A stretch of DNA of 40,706 bases from a virus, in IMG/VR virus record IMGVR_UViG_3300025652_000165, positions 1-40,706 of that record; one strand, written 5' to 3'. The notes beneath the pieces were generated by a model. The model was not told where the DNA came from and made no database searches. It saw nothing but the letters and a program-made list of their open reading frames with translations. Positions 13,339 through 19,520 of the stretch are shown here, one piece after another. The first letter of the stretch is position 1, and each line of letters opens with the position of its first letter. Position numbers and translations under genes: made by a program.

Positions 13339-14364
13339 ATGAGAAACCATATAGACCTTTGTTCGGGGATCGGTGGCTTTGCACTAGGATTCTCGTGGAG
13401 TAATTTAAATACTAAACCCAAACTATTCTGTGATACAGAAGAATGGTGTAGGAAAGTCATAGCCAAAAACTTTCCTAATGTACCAATAGCAAATGATGTA
13501 AAGGAGATTGCAAGTGACCCAAAAAGATTTATTCAAGAAAGACCATTCATCCTCACAAGTGGCTACCCATGTCAACCTTGGTCAGTCGCAGGTCATAGGA
13601 GAGGCGAAGAAGACCCTCGCCACATCTATCCGTACATCCAAAGAATTGTTGAACAAGTCAGACCCACTTTTACAGTTTACGAAAATGTTTATGGACACTT
13701 CTCCATGGGACTTGACGAGGTTCTCTTTCAAATGGAAAGCATTGGTTACGCAACGAGGACGTTTGTGTTTCCGTCTAGTTCAATCGGAGCTAGGCACAAA
13801 AGGGACAGGGTTTGGATCATTGGAAGAGACATGGGCGACCCCCAATACAATGGATCATCTTCCACCGAGATCGGAGGAGGCAACGAAGAAATTGCAGAAT
13901 GGACACAGAAAGGGGAGAAAAAGACCGAGCAATCTAAGGGAGCAAGTAGACCCCAACACAGTCAAACTATATCCGACTCCGAGAGCCTCGGATGTGGAGG
14001 GGGGAATGGCATCGAATGTGGAGATCAACAACGGAAGATTCTCGAGGAAGAACAAGGACGGAGTTCGTTGGGGAGTGAAGTTGAGGGATGCCGTGAATCA
14101 CATGGAGAGTTTTCCGACACCAAGAGCCTCGGAGTACAAAGATTGTGGAGCAGTTGGGAGCAAGAGTCAGATTCACATGGAGAAGAGATCATATCTTTGT
14201 GCGAAGATCAAAGATCCCCAGAAACCATCTGGAAAGTTGAACCCTGTGTGGACAGAGTGGTTGATGGGTTACCCAAAAGGGTGGACAGAATTAAAGGATT
14301 AGGCAATGCCATATGTCCTCAAAATGCAATGATAATAGCTAACGCAATTAATAGGAGTTTATAA
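13339..14364 (+). CDS. C5 cytosine-specific DNA methyltransferase (341 aa)
   Basis: The enzyme transfers a methyl group from S-adenosylmethionine to carbon 5 of cytosine in a specific sequence, usually to protect phage DNA from restriction. Motif I is DLCSGIGGFALG (6-17), motif IV GYPCQPWS with catalytic C78, motif VI ENV (115-117), motif VIII RDRVWIIG (155-162), and motif X GLGNAICPQ near 323-331. The region between VIII and X (165-310), where target recognition lies, is short and low in complexity. Local GC rises to 32 of 60 in 14041-14100, against about 38% nearby. A second frame overlaps most of the gene. There is no cognate restriction enzyme gene in the window. Confidence 0.9.
   Translation: MRNHIDLCSGIGGFALGFSWSNLNTKPKLFCDTEEWCRKVIAKNFPNVPIANDVKEIASDPKRFIQERPFILTSGYPCQPWSVAGHRRGEEDPRHIYPYIQRIVEQVRPTFTVYENVYGHFSMGLDEVLFQMESIGYATRTFVFPSSSIGARHKRDRVWIIGRDMGDPQYNGSSSTEIGGGNEEIAEWTQKGEKKTEQSKGASRPQHSQTISDSESLGCGGGNGIECGDQQRKILEEEQGRSSLGSEVEGCRESHGEFSDTKSLGVQRLWSSWEQESDSHGEEIISLCEDQRSPETIWKVEPCVDRVVDGLPKRVDRIKGLGNAICPQNAMIIANAINRSL
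13508..14302 (+). CDS. Second reading frame inside the methyltransferase gene (up to 264 aa), WLMGYP-type
   Basis: The frame shifted by +1 relative to the methyltransferase is open for 795 bases and reads like a known phage protein type often found beside C5 methyltransferases: FSFKWKALVTQRGRLCFRL, three spaced segments WATPNTMD, YPTPRASD and FPTPRASE, and a C-terminal LNPVWTEWLMGYPKGWTEL. The longest opening starts with TTG at 13508 with AAGGAG too close. ATG 13685 or 13691 are later options. Whether it is translated is unknown. Because the family ending (WLMGYP) lines up with motif-X-region codons of the other frame, some similarity could be a by-product of conservation in the main frame. 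Confidence 0.45.
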   Translation: MQVTQKDLFKKDHSSSQVATHVNLGQSQVIGEAKKTLATSIRTSKELLNKSDPLLQFTKMFMDTSPWDLTRFSFKWKALVTQRGRLCFRLVQSELGTKGTGFGSLEETWATPNTMDHLPPRSEEATKKLQNGHRKGRKRPSNLREQVDPNTVKLYPTPRASDVEGGMASNVEINNGRFSRKNKDGVRWGVKLRDAVNHMESFPTPRASEYKDCGAVGSKSQIHMEKRSYLCAKIKDPQKPSGKLNPVWTEWLMGYPKGWTELKD

Positions 14365-14603
14365 TGGAAGCAAGAAATAAAATATATAGGTCTTATATTG
14401 AAGAAAATAAAGTGGATATATTAGGTATTGATGATTTAGGTATTAATGTGATTGAAGTTGCTTTGTCTGACTTAGTGCTTGATTTACAAAATGTATTAAA
14501 TTTTCATGATTGTGATGAAACAAAACCACCAATAGATGTAAAAGATAGATTTGACAAAGCTAATGAATTGTTAAGGGTAATTAAAGACAGGAAAGAGGAA
14601 TAA
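14364..14603 (+). CDS. Unknown acidic helical protein (79 aa)
   Basis: It overlaps the methyltransferase stop by one base, with AATAGGAG upstream. It is acidic and helical (NKVDILGIDDLGINVIEVAL, DLQNVLNFHDCDET, DRFDKANELLRVIKDRKEE). No family is recognised. It is the last gene before a 231-base gap with a terminator-like hairpin, so it probably ends the first early transcription unit. Confidence 0.6.
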   Translation: MEARNKIYRSYIEENKVDILGIDDLGINVIEVALSDLVLDLQNVLNFHDCDETKPPIDVKDRFDKANELLRVIKDRKEE

Positions 14604-14691
14604 GAATTGGTTAAGTGGTTGGCAACTTGATTGGAAAACTAGTGCGAAGATAGAGTATCGTTTAGCTTAAATGCTGTAGATGTCTTATATT

Positions 14692-14723
14692 AAACCCACC
14701 CACATATCTTTTCGTGGTTTTTT
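14692..14723 (+). terminator. Weak terminator-like hairpin in the 14604-14834 gap
   Basis: AAACC(C)AC (14692-14699) can pair with GTGGTTT (14714-14720), or CCAC (14700-14703) with GTGG (14714-14717). In both cases six T follow (14718-14723). The stem is short. The 231-base gap otherwise holds a promoter-like site at 14795 and no convincing gene or tRNA. Confidence 0.4.
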
Positions 14724-14794
14724 ATAAGGAGAATGTTCGTTGCCGTAATTATTATTGGGCAAAATCTACGGAAATCTATCACTTTATATACTTT

Positions 14795-14814
14795 TATGGG
14801 AGTATCTGTATAAT
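14795..14814 (+). promoter_or_regulatory. Candidate promoter with TATGGGA element, copy 5
   Basis: TATGGGA (14795-14801) is followed after 7 bases by a perfect TATAAT (14809-14814), 21 bases before the ATG at 14835. There is no good -35 box. It probably starts a second early transcription unit after the terminator-like hairpin. Confidence 0.55.
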
Positions 14815-14834
14815 AAAAGGAAAACAAGGAGAGT

Positions 14835-15029
14835 ATGATGGAAGATAATCATTTACAAGAAACTCAATTAGAACATGATCCTATATTTAGATCGGATGTT
14901 TCTTGGAAACAAGCCGTACAGAAAATTGAGACAGTCCTCAACGATGTTTGTAAAGATTATGAAAAAGATGGTCATCCTTATTATGCAGATTCTTTAAGAA
15001 CTTATTGGCGAAGAATCTTGAAAGGATAA
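14835..15029 (+). CDS. Unknown small protein (64 aa)
   Basis: Two consecutive ATG codons (14835, 14838) follow AAGGAGAG. The protein is charged and helical, with EHDPIFRSDVSWKQAVQKIE and a C-terminus YYADSLRTYWRRILKG. It is the first gene of the second early unit. No family is recognised. Confidence 0.6.
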   Translation: MMEDNHLQETQLEHDPIFRSDVSWKQAVQKIETVLNDVCKDYEKDGHPYYADSLRTYWRRILKG

Positions 15030-15031
15030 AA

Positions 15032-15220
15032 ATGGTAGAGGCAATAATAGTTGTCTGTTGGGTTGAATTAGGTAAGTCAATCTGTGACACAAAAATAGTA
15101 AACAGGTACAACACTTCGACATCTTGTTGGAAAGAATACAGTACAGAAAAACAAAAACTGAAGAACAGATATAAAATAGAAAAAAGAAGTTCTATTGTTT
15201 CATATGGAGGGTGTTTTTAA
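15032..15220 (+). CDS. Small exported-type cysteine protein (62 aa)
   Basis: The start at ATG 15032 has AAAGGA upstream. An in-frame extension to 15005 overlaps the previous gene and is less likely. The N-terminus is a short hydrophobic segment (VEAIIVVCWVELG), then CDTKIVNRYNTSTSCW and a basic lysine-rich tail. It belongs to a group of small proteins in this window with a hydrophobic start and spaced cysteines (see 15223, 21909 and 26670). Such proteins might act at the membrane or periplasm. Function unknown. Confidence 0.6.
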   Translation: MVEAIIVVCWVELGKSICDTKIVNRYNTSTSCWKEYSTEKQKLKNRYKIEKRSSIVSYGGCF

Positions 15221-15222
15221 AA

Positions 15223-15438
15223 ATGTTTAAAGCAATGATATTAATCTGCACCTTGTACCCTGTATCGGGAACTGATGAAAATTGTTGGGAGATTCATGAC
15301 ATGATCGCCCCAAAAGGATACATTACTGAAGAGCAATGTATGGGTAGGATTCATGAGATGGTAGACGCAGTAAGAAGTATTGTGCCACCACCTTATAAAA
15401 TTCAATATAAATGTGATAAAACAATGGAGAGGACATAA
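15223..15438 (+). CDS. Small exported-type cysteine protein (71 aa)
   Basis: ATG 15223 is chosen because GGAGG lies upstream. An upstream opening at 15211 would overlap the previous stop. The first residues (FKAMILICTLYPVSG) resemble a signal or anchor segment, followed by DENCWEIHDM, TEEQCMGRIHEMV and a final QYKCDK. The pattern 'hydrophobic start, C, (F/Y).T.E.C' is shared with other small genes here and, from memory, with many marine phages. The role is unknown. Confidence 0.65.
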   Translation: MFKAMILICTLYPVSGTDENCWEIHDMIAPKGYITEEQCMGRIHEMVDAVRSIVPPPYKIQYKCDKTMERT

Positions 15439-15445
15439 GGAAAAA

Positions 15446-15721
15446 ATGAATTGTGAAAAATGTAATAGTTCTACATCTGTTGTGGATAGTAGACCTCAAG
15501 AAACATCTGCCATTAAACGAAGACGTAAGTGTAGTGCTTGTGGATATAGATTTAATACGATAGAACAACTTTTAACAGAGACAACAGTTGTAAAAACAGT
15601 TGTTGTAAAAGAAAAAGTAAAGATAAGCAAACCTAAAGTAAAACCTCTTGATCCATTTGATGATCCAAGTTATTTGGAAACATTAAGTGATTACGAACTT
15701 GAAGAATTAATAGGAGGATAA
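15446..15721 (+). CDS. NrdR-type zinc-ribbon protein without ATP-cone (91 aa)
   Basis: Residues 1-41 match the N-terminal zinc ribbon of the ribonucleotide reductase repressor NrdR: C3-x2-C6, VVDSR, RRRKCSACGYRF with C29-x2-C32. NrdR binds nrd promoters through this domain and senses nucleotides through a C-terminal ATP-cone. Here the ATP-cone is absent. Instead there is a Val/Lys-rich linker (TTVVKTVVVKEKVKI) and an acidic tail (SDYELEELIGG). It could be a DNA-binding regulator of phage or host genes, freed from nucleotide control. AAGGAAAAA precedes the ATG. No nrd gene is visible in the window. Confidence 0.7.
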   Translation: MNCEKCNSSTSVVDSRPQETSAIKRRRKCSACGYRFNTIEQLLTETTVVKTVVVKEKVKISKPKVKPLDPFDDPSYLETLSDYELEELIGG

Positions 15722-15738
15722 ATTTGGAGAAGAACAAA

Positions 15739-15927
15739 ATGACTAAAGAAGTAGATTACGAATGGCAAAAAGAACCCGAAGTGACCCCCGAAGTTAAGTC
15801 TCATTGTCTCCCCCGATGTCCCCGATGTCAGGGAACATTGCAGACAATGAATGTACATGGACACGAACAATGTGTCTTGTGCCACAGTATTGTGGATGAC
15901 TGTTGCCAAGGGGCACAATTAAAATGA
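15739..15927 (+). CDS. Zinc-ribbon protein (62 aa)
   Basis: Two CxxC pairs form a clear zinc ribbon: C27PRC30 and C45VLC48, with extra cysteines at 23, 55 and 56. Start ATG 15739 has GGAGAAG upstream. A TTG at 15724 with AGGAGG before it is an equally possible start and would add five residues. It is probably a small DNA- or RNA-binding regulator. It follows another zinc-ribbon gene directly. Confidence 0.65.
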   Translation: MTKEVDYEWQKEPEVTPEVKSHCLPRCPRCQGTLQTMNVHGHEQCVLCHSIVDDCCQGAQLK

Positions 15928-16166
15928 GTGACAACATAATAAAGTTTCCTTATAAAATAAAGAGGACAGAGAAACCTGTTGAAGCTGTTTGCGATCTTGC
16001 TGCACATTCTTTTGAAGAGATTGTTGTGATGGGATCAACTAAAGACGGACAGATACAGATGATAACAACAATGAAGAGTAGTGCCGATGTCTTGTGGGCA
16101 TTAGAAAATGCAAGATTCGCTATCATGCAGGGCTTAGAAGAGGAGGAAGAATATGAAGAGCACTAA
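15924..16166 (+). CDS. Unknown small protein with MSDNIIKFP start (80 aa)
   Basis: ATG 15924 overlaps the previous stop and has AAGGGG upstream. The N-terminus SDNIIKFPYKIK resembles the start of many small phage proteins (short strand with '(I/V)xFP'). The middle (EEIVVMGSTKDGQIQMITTM) looks like a beta-hairpin, followed by a helix SADVLWALENARFAIMQGL. The C-terminus is a run of Glu. It may be a small adapter protein. Function unknown. Confidence 0.6.
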   Translation: MSDNIIKFPYKIKRTEKPVEAVCDLAAHSFEEIVVMGSTKDGQIQMITTMKSSADVLWALENARFAIMQGLEEEEEYEEH

Positions 16167-16344
16167 GAATGGCAAACAAAAAATACATACTATCGGTGGA
16201 GATAACGTCATCAACTTTCCCAAACCATCCGCACCTAGCAGTAGCAGTAGCGAAAAAGATGTGGAGTCTGGGGCACGATACACAATCCATTTCGAGCCAG
16301 ATTGGGACACCGATGAAAACGATACTCCAGATAGCACGGCTTGA
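16153..16344 (+). CDS. Small protein with DNVINFPKP motif (63 aa)
   Basis: An excellent ribosome binding site (GAGGAGGAAGA) precedes ATG 16153, within the end of the previous gene. The protein contains GGDNVINFPKP (16-26), the same type of short motif as the start of the previous gene, then a Ser-rich linker and an acidic end. It overlaps the following frame over 176 bases, so one of the two may be untranslated. The strong initiation site favours this one. Confidence 0.55.
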   Translation: MKSTKNGKQKIHTIGGDNVINFPKPSAPSSSSSEKDVESGARYTIHFEPDWDTDENDTPDSTA

Positions 16345-16561
16345 GGAGTGGAAGAGAGAGAAACGTAATTCTTTAGACGGATGTAATGGGTATTGGGGAC
16401 CTTTCTTGACAACAGAAGAAGAAAGTGAACTACCCGAATCAGATTGGAGAGGTACAGATCATCCCGATGCCGTGAAGCCCGAACCTAGATATAAAGAAAA
16501 ATATGTAGAAAGGTCTTCGGCTGCATCAACTCTAGCATGGACAGAGGACATATATAAGTAA
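16169..16561 (+). CDS. Putative helix-turn-helix protein (130 aa, start uncertain)
   Basis: The frame from ATG 16169 encodes a plausible helix-turn-helix (VAVAKKMWSLGHDTQSISSQIGTP, then TILQIARLEEWKREKR) and continues alone beyond 16344 with GYWGPFLTTEEESELPESD and a charged C-terminus. ATG 16313 would give an 82-residue protein that avoids most of the overlap. The helix-turn-helix character argues for the longer form. If so, 16169-16344 encodes two proteins. It could be a transcriptional regulator. The family is not recognised. Confidence 0.55.
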   Translation: MANKKYILSVEITSSTFPNHPHLAVAVAKKMWSLGHDTQSISSQIGTPMKTILQIARLEEWKREKRNSLDGCNGYWGPFLTTEEESELPESDWRGTDHPDAVKPEPRYKEKYVERSSAASTLAWTEDIYK

Positions 16562-16571
16562 AGGGGACAAG

Positions 16572-18011
16572 ATGAATTTTAAATACAAGACAAAGCCGTA
16601 TGCTCATCAAGAGGAGGCTTTGAAGAGAAGCTTTGACAAAAAAAATTATGCATACTTCATGGAAATGGGTTGTGGCAAGTCAAAAGTCTTATTAGATAAT
16701 ATATCCTGGTTAAACGAAAACAAAAAAATAGACACGGCTATTATTGTTGCACCGAAAGGTGTTTATATGAATTGGAAAAATTCAGAAATACCAACTCACT
16801 TACATGATGATGTTGATCCCAACATATATATATGGAGGGCTATGGCAAATAAGAAACAAAAGACTGAATTAATGGAAGGTGTAAAGAACAGAGATAAGTT
16901 TAGAATATTATTAGTAAACATAGAATCTTTTGCCACAACAAAAGCAGTAAAGTATTTAGAATCTTTTGTGCATAGAAGTAACTTCTTATTAGCTATAGAT
17001 GAATCGACAACTATAAAGAATCCGAAAGCAAAAAGAACAAAAGCATTAATGATGTTTGGACAAAGTGCTTTGTATAAGAGAATACTTACAGGCTCTCCTG
17101 TAACTAAGTCTCCATTAGATTTATTTTCTCAATGTTCTTTTCTAAGTTATTCATTGTTAGGCTTTGATAACTATTGGGCTTTCCAAGGTAGATATGCAAT
17201 CATTAAGCAACAAAGAATGGGTGCTCATACTTTTCAACAAGTGGTTGGTTTTAAAAACTTAGATGAACTATCCGATAAATTAAAAAACTTTTCTTTCAGA
17301 GTAACAAAGAAAGAAGCATTAGATTTACCACCGAAGATATATACTACTAGAGATGTAGAACTAACATCAACTCAACAACAACACTATAAGACAATGAAAG
17401 AAAGTGCCGTTGCTTTCTTAGAGGATGGTGGCTTAGTTAGTGCTCCCGAAGTAATGACAAGATTACTTAGACTTCAACAATTATTATGTGGCTATTTAGT
17501 TAACGATGATGGAGAGATAGTTGAGATAGCTAACAATAGAATAAATACGATGATGGAAGTCATTGAAGAAATGGAAGGTAAGATTATTATATGGTCTAGG
17601 TTTCGTCATGACATAAAAAAGATTAAGAAAGAATTAATCAAAACCTATGGATCGGGAAGCACAGTCACTTATTATGGAGACACCTCACAAAAAGACAGAG
17701 AGGATGCAATCTTCAGATTTCAAAACGATACAACAACTAGATTCTTCGTAGGTAATCCTCAAGTCGGTGGCATGGGTATTACCTTACACGCAGCAACTAA
17801 TATGATTTATTATTCTAACGACTTTAATTTAGAGACAAGAATACAATCGGAAGATAGGGCTCATAGAATGGGTCAACATAAATCTGTTTTATATGTTGAT
17901 TTAATAGCACCAAAAACAGTTGATGTTCACATCGTAAAAACTCTGCTGCAGAAAGAAAAATTAGCAGGGAAAACATTAGGAGAAGAAGTAGCCGAGTGGC
18001 TAAAAATTTAA
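16572..18011 (+). CDS. SNF2-type superfamily 2 helicase/translocase (479 aa)
   Basis: This is a DNA-dependent ATPase of the SNF2/DEAD-like class. Motif I is MGCGKSK (32-38), motif II DEST (143-146) in place of the usual DEAH or DEAD, motif III TGSP (173-176), and motif VI QSEDRAHRMGQ (425-435), which is the SNF2 signature. A helicase C domain (IIIWSRFRHDIKKIKKEL, TYYGDTSQKDRE) lies in between. About 480 residues is the usual size of phage SNF2 proteins. They may act in replication restart, recombination or removal of proteins from DNA. The gene begins the replication module. AAGGGGACAAG precedes the ATG. Confidence 0.9.
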   Translation: MNFKYKTKPYAHQEEALKRSFDKKNYAYFMEMGCGKSKVLLDNISWLNENKKIDTAIIVAPKGVYMNWKNSEIPTHLHDDVDPNIYIWRAMANKKQKTELMEGVKNRDKFRILLVNIESFATTKAVKYLESFVHRSNFLLAIDESTTIKNPKAKRTKALMMFGQSALYKRILTGSPVTKSPLDLFSQCSFLSYSLLGFDNYWAFQGRYAIIKQQRMGAHTFQQVVGFKNLDELSDKLKNFSFRVTKKEALDLPPKIYTTRDVELTSTQQQHYKTMKESAVAFLEDGGLVSAPEVMTRLLRLQQLLCGYLVNDDGEIVEIANNRINTMMEVIEEMEGKIIIWSRFRHDIKKIKKELIKTYGSGSTVTYYGDTSQKDREDAIFRFQNDTTTRFFVGNPQVGGMGITLHAATNMIYYSNDFNLETRIQSEDRAHRMGQHKSVLYVDLIAPKTVDVHIVKTLLQKEKLAGKTLGEEVAEWLKI

Positions 18012-18031
18012 CTTTACTAAAGGAAAGACTA

Positions 18032-18526
18032 ATGGCAGATGGAATGAAAATGATAGGACACACAGGTGAATCTCTTACTGTGCATGTCTTAGCAAAAATG
18101 GGGATATACGCATATAGTATCAAACACGATGGCACAGATGTTATAGCAATTGGAGGTAATGGACTACCACTTTCACAAAGGATAGAGGTAAAATCTTCTG
18201 AAGATATGGCAGAACCAAAGAAAAATTTATTTAGCTTTAGTTGTTCTAGGGGTGCAAATCCGAAGAGATGGTACAAAAAAGAAGACTGCGACATACTTGC
18301 TTTTGTGTCACTTTTAGATGAATCAATTATCTTTAAGGCAGTAGAAGACATACCGATGGTAACTAAGAAGATACACCGAAGAGATTTTCAAACTGAAGGT
18401 ATAACAAACAAAACCTGGTCTGAAGCTTTGAATAAAAGTTTTAAATCAACAAATTCTTTAACAGAAAATCTTATCAAAAAAGATGAGAATTTATTTGACA
18501 ATATAGAAAATACTAGGCATAACTAA
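18032..18526 (+). CDS. PD-(D/E)XK family nuclease (164 aa)
   Basis: The catalytic pattern E13...GTD36...IEVKS (E52, K54) is that of PD-(D/E)XK nucleases, preceded by a GHTGESLTVHVLAKMG helix as in restriction-like and resolvase-like enzymes. A later block FSFSCSRG....RWYKKEDCDILAFVSL fits the strand after the active site. ATG 18032 with AAAGGA is the likely start. An upstream opening overlaps the helicase gene. It could resolve replication intermediates or degrade host DNA. Position directly after the SNF2 helicase suggests a joint role. This is the second nuclease of this superfamily in the window. Confidence 0.75.
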   Translation: MADGMKMIGHTGESLTVHVLAKMGIYAYSIKHDGTDVIAIGGNGLPLSQRIEVKSSEDMAEPKKNLFSFSCSRGANPKRWYKKEDCDILAFVSLLDESIIFKAVEDIPMVTKKIHRRDFQTEGITNKTWSEALNKSFKSTNSLTENLIKKDENLFDNIENTRHN

Positions 18527-18542
18527 GAAAAGGGAGTAAACA

Positions 18543-18716
18543 ATGAAAAAAGATTATAGAGTTTATGTAGTTAAAACAACTCTTCAAGAGTATTTTGTTG
18601 AAGCAGAAAACGAATATGAGGCAAAAAATGATCTCACACTTCATAGAACAATTTTAATGGAGTCTGATTTACATGAATCAACTATATCAGCCGAACTTAG
18701 AAATGGAGGCGATTAA
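18543..18716 (+). CDS. Unknown small protein (57 aa)
   Basis: An ATG at 18543 follows AAGGGAG at 6 bases and opens a 57-residue frame: KKDYRVYVVKTTLQEYFVEAE, EYEAKNDLTL, ending ISAELRNGGD. It looks like a small beta-strand/helix protein. The 'EAENEYEA' segment is typical of small phage proteins with a DpnD/PcfM-like or similar fold, but that is weak. It sits just before a ribbon-helix-helix-like gene. Confidence 0.6.
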   Translation: MKKDYRVYVVKTTLQEYFVEAENEYEAKNDLTLHRTILMESDLHESTISAELRNGGD

Positions 18717-18717
18717 C

Positions 18718-18897
18718 ATGGATCCAGATAGATGGAAATCAGTAGCAGTTCCGATTAAGACATGGGACATGCTAAAAGAATTGTCGGAAGACAATGAAAG
18801 ATCAATAGGTGGTCAAATTTCTTTTCTCACAAAACAAGAATATTTGTGGAAAAAGAGTCAGACAAATCCTGTTGACAAACAAGAAGCCAGAGGGTAA
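18718..18897 (+). CDS. Possible ribbon-helix-helix protein (59 aa)
   Basis: ATG 18718 has AATGGAGGC upstream. A short strand (WKSVAVPIKTWDMLKEL) followed by two helices (SEDNERSIGGQISFLTKQEY) fits the Arc/MetJ ribbon-helix-helix layout used by small DNA-binding repressors. The C-terminus is basic and hydrophilic. If correct it would be one of the few candidate transcription regulators in the early operon. Confidence 0.5.
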   Translation: MDPDRWKSVAVPIKTWDMLKELSEDNERSIGGQISFLTKQEYLWKKSQTNPVDKQEARG

Positions 18898-18910
18898 AAC
18901 CTTTAAACCA

Positions 18911-18924
18911 ATACCGAAGGGTAT
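18911..18924 (+). repeat. Small hairpin ATACC-GAAG-GGTAT in the 18898-18950 gap
   Basis: A 5-bp stem with GNRA-like loop GAAG lies between two copies of CTTTAAAC (18901 and 18928) and 27 bases before ATG 18951. There is no T-run, so it is more likely an mRNA processing or stability element than a terminator. Confidence 0.35.
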
Positions 18925-18950
18925 AAACTTTAAACTAGAAGGAGAGAAAG

Positions 18951-19520
18951 ATGAGTGATGTGTTTTCACTTTTTGAAGAAGATGTAGCCAACCCGGATGC
19001 ATTTAATAAAGTTAGCAAGGAAGGTTCTTCTAAGCTATCTAACTTGATTCGGCAATCTGTTGATCTTGATAAGCAAGTCAAAGATGCCGAACAATATCTT
19101 AAAGACTTACAATACAAAAAACGAACCATTGATGAAGAAGATATTCCATCATTAATGGAAGAGATTGGTGTTGAAAGTCTTACTGTTGACGGCAACAAAG
19201 TTTCTATAGAAAAATATGTATCGGCTCGTATTCCTGAGGATAGGAAGAGTGAAGCTTTTGGTTTCATTCGTTCTATTGGCGAAGGCGATATAATTAAGAA
19301 CGAAGTTGTTGTCGGCTTTGGAATGGGTCAGGACAATGTAGCGGGAGCCGTGGTTGATGATTTACGCAATCAAGGATTATCCCCTGCTCAAAAGACTCAT
19401 ATACATCCAATGACGTTAAGGACTTGGGCGAAGAACCGAATAGAGAAGAATCAAGAAATTGATTTTGATATGTTCGGAATTTATGTTGGTAATCGTGCAA
19501 AAATAAAAGGAGCTAAATAA
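18951..19520 (+). CDS. Coiled-coil replication-region protein (189 aa)
   Basis: Residues about 38-75 (LDKQVKDAEQYLKDLQYKKR) form a heptad-like coiled coil, followed by a compact domain (EIGVESLTVDGNKVSIEKYVSARIP) and a helix-rich end with HIHPMTLRTWAKNRIEKNQEI. From memory, similar proteins lie just before the SSB-like protein and primase in other phages, often named only 'coil-containing protein'. Its stop overlaps the next ATG region by one base, so both are co-translated. A role as partner or loader in replication is inferred from position. AAGGAGAGA precedes the ATG. Confidence 0.65.
   Translation: MSDVFSLFEEDVANPDAFNKVSKEGSSKLSNLIRQSVDLDKQVKDAEQYLKDLQYKKRTIDEEDIPSLMEEIGVESLTVDGNKVSIEKYVSARIPEDRKSEAFGFIRSIGEGDIIKNEVVVGFGMGQDNVAGAVVDDLRNQGLSPAQKTHIHPMTLRTWAKNRIEKNQEIDFDMFGIYVGNRAKIKGAK

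Noticed and set aside
14728-14811. Possible 26-residue leader peptide gene
   Set aside because: The ATG is only one base from the Shine-Dalgarno-like AAGGAG, and the frame runs through the promoter element. There is not enough support to call it.
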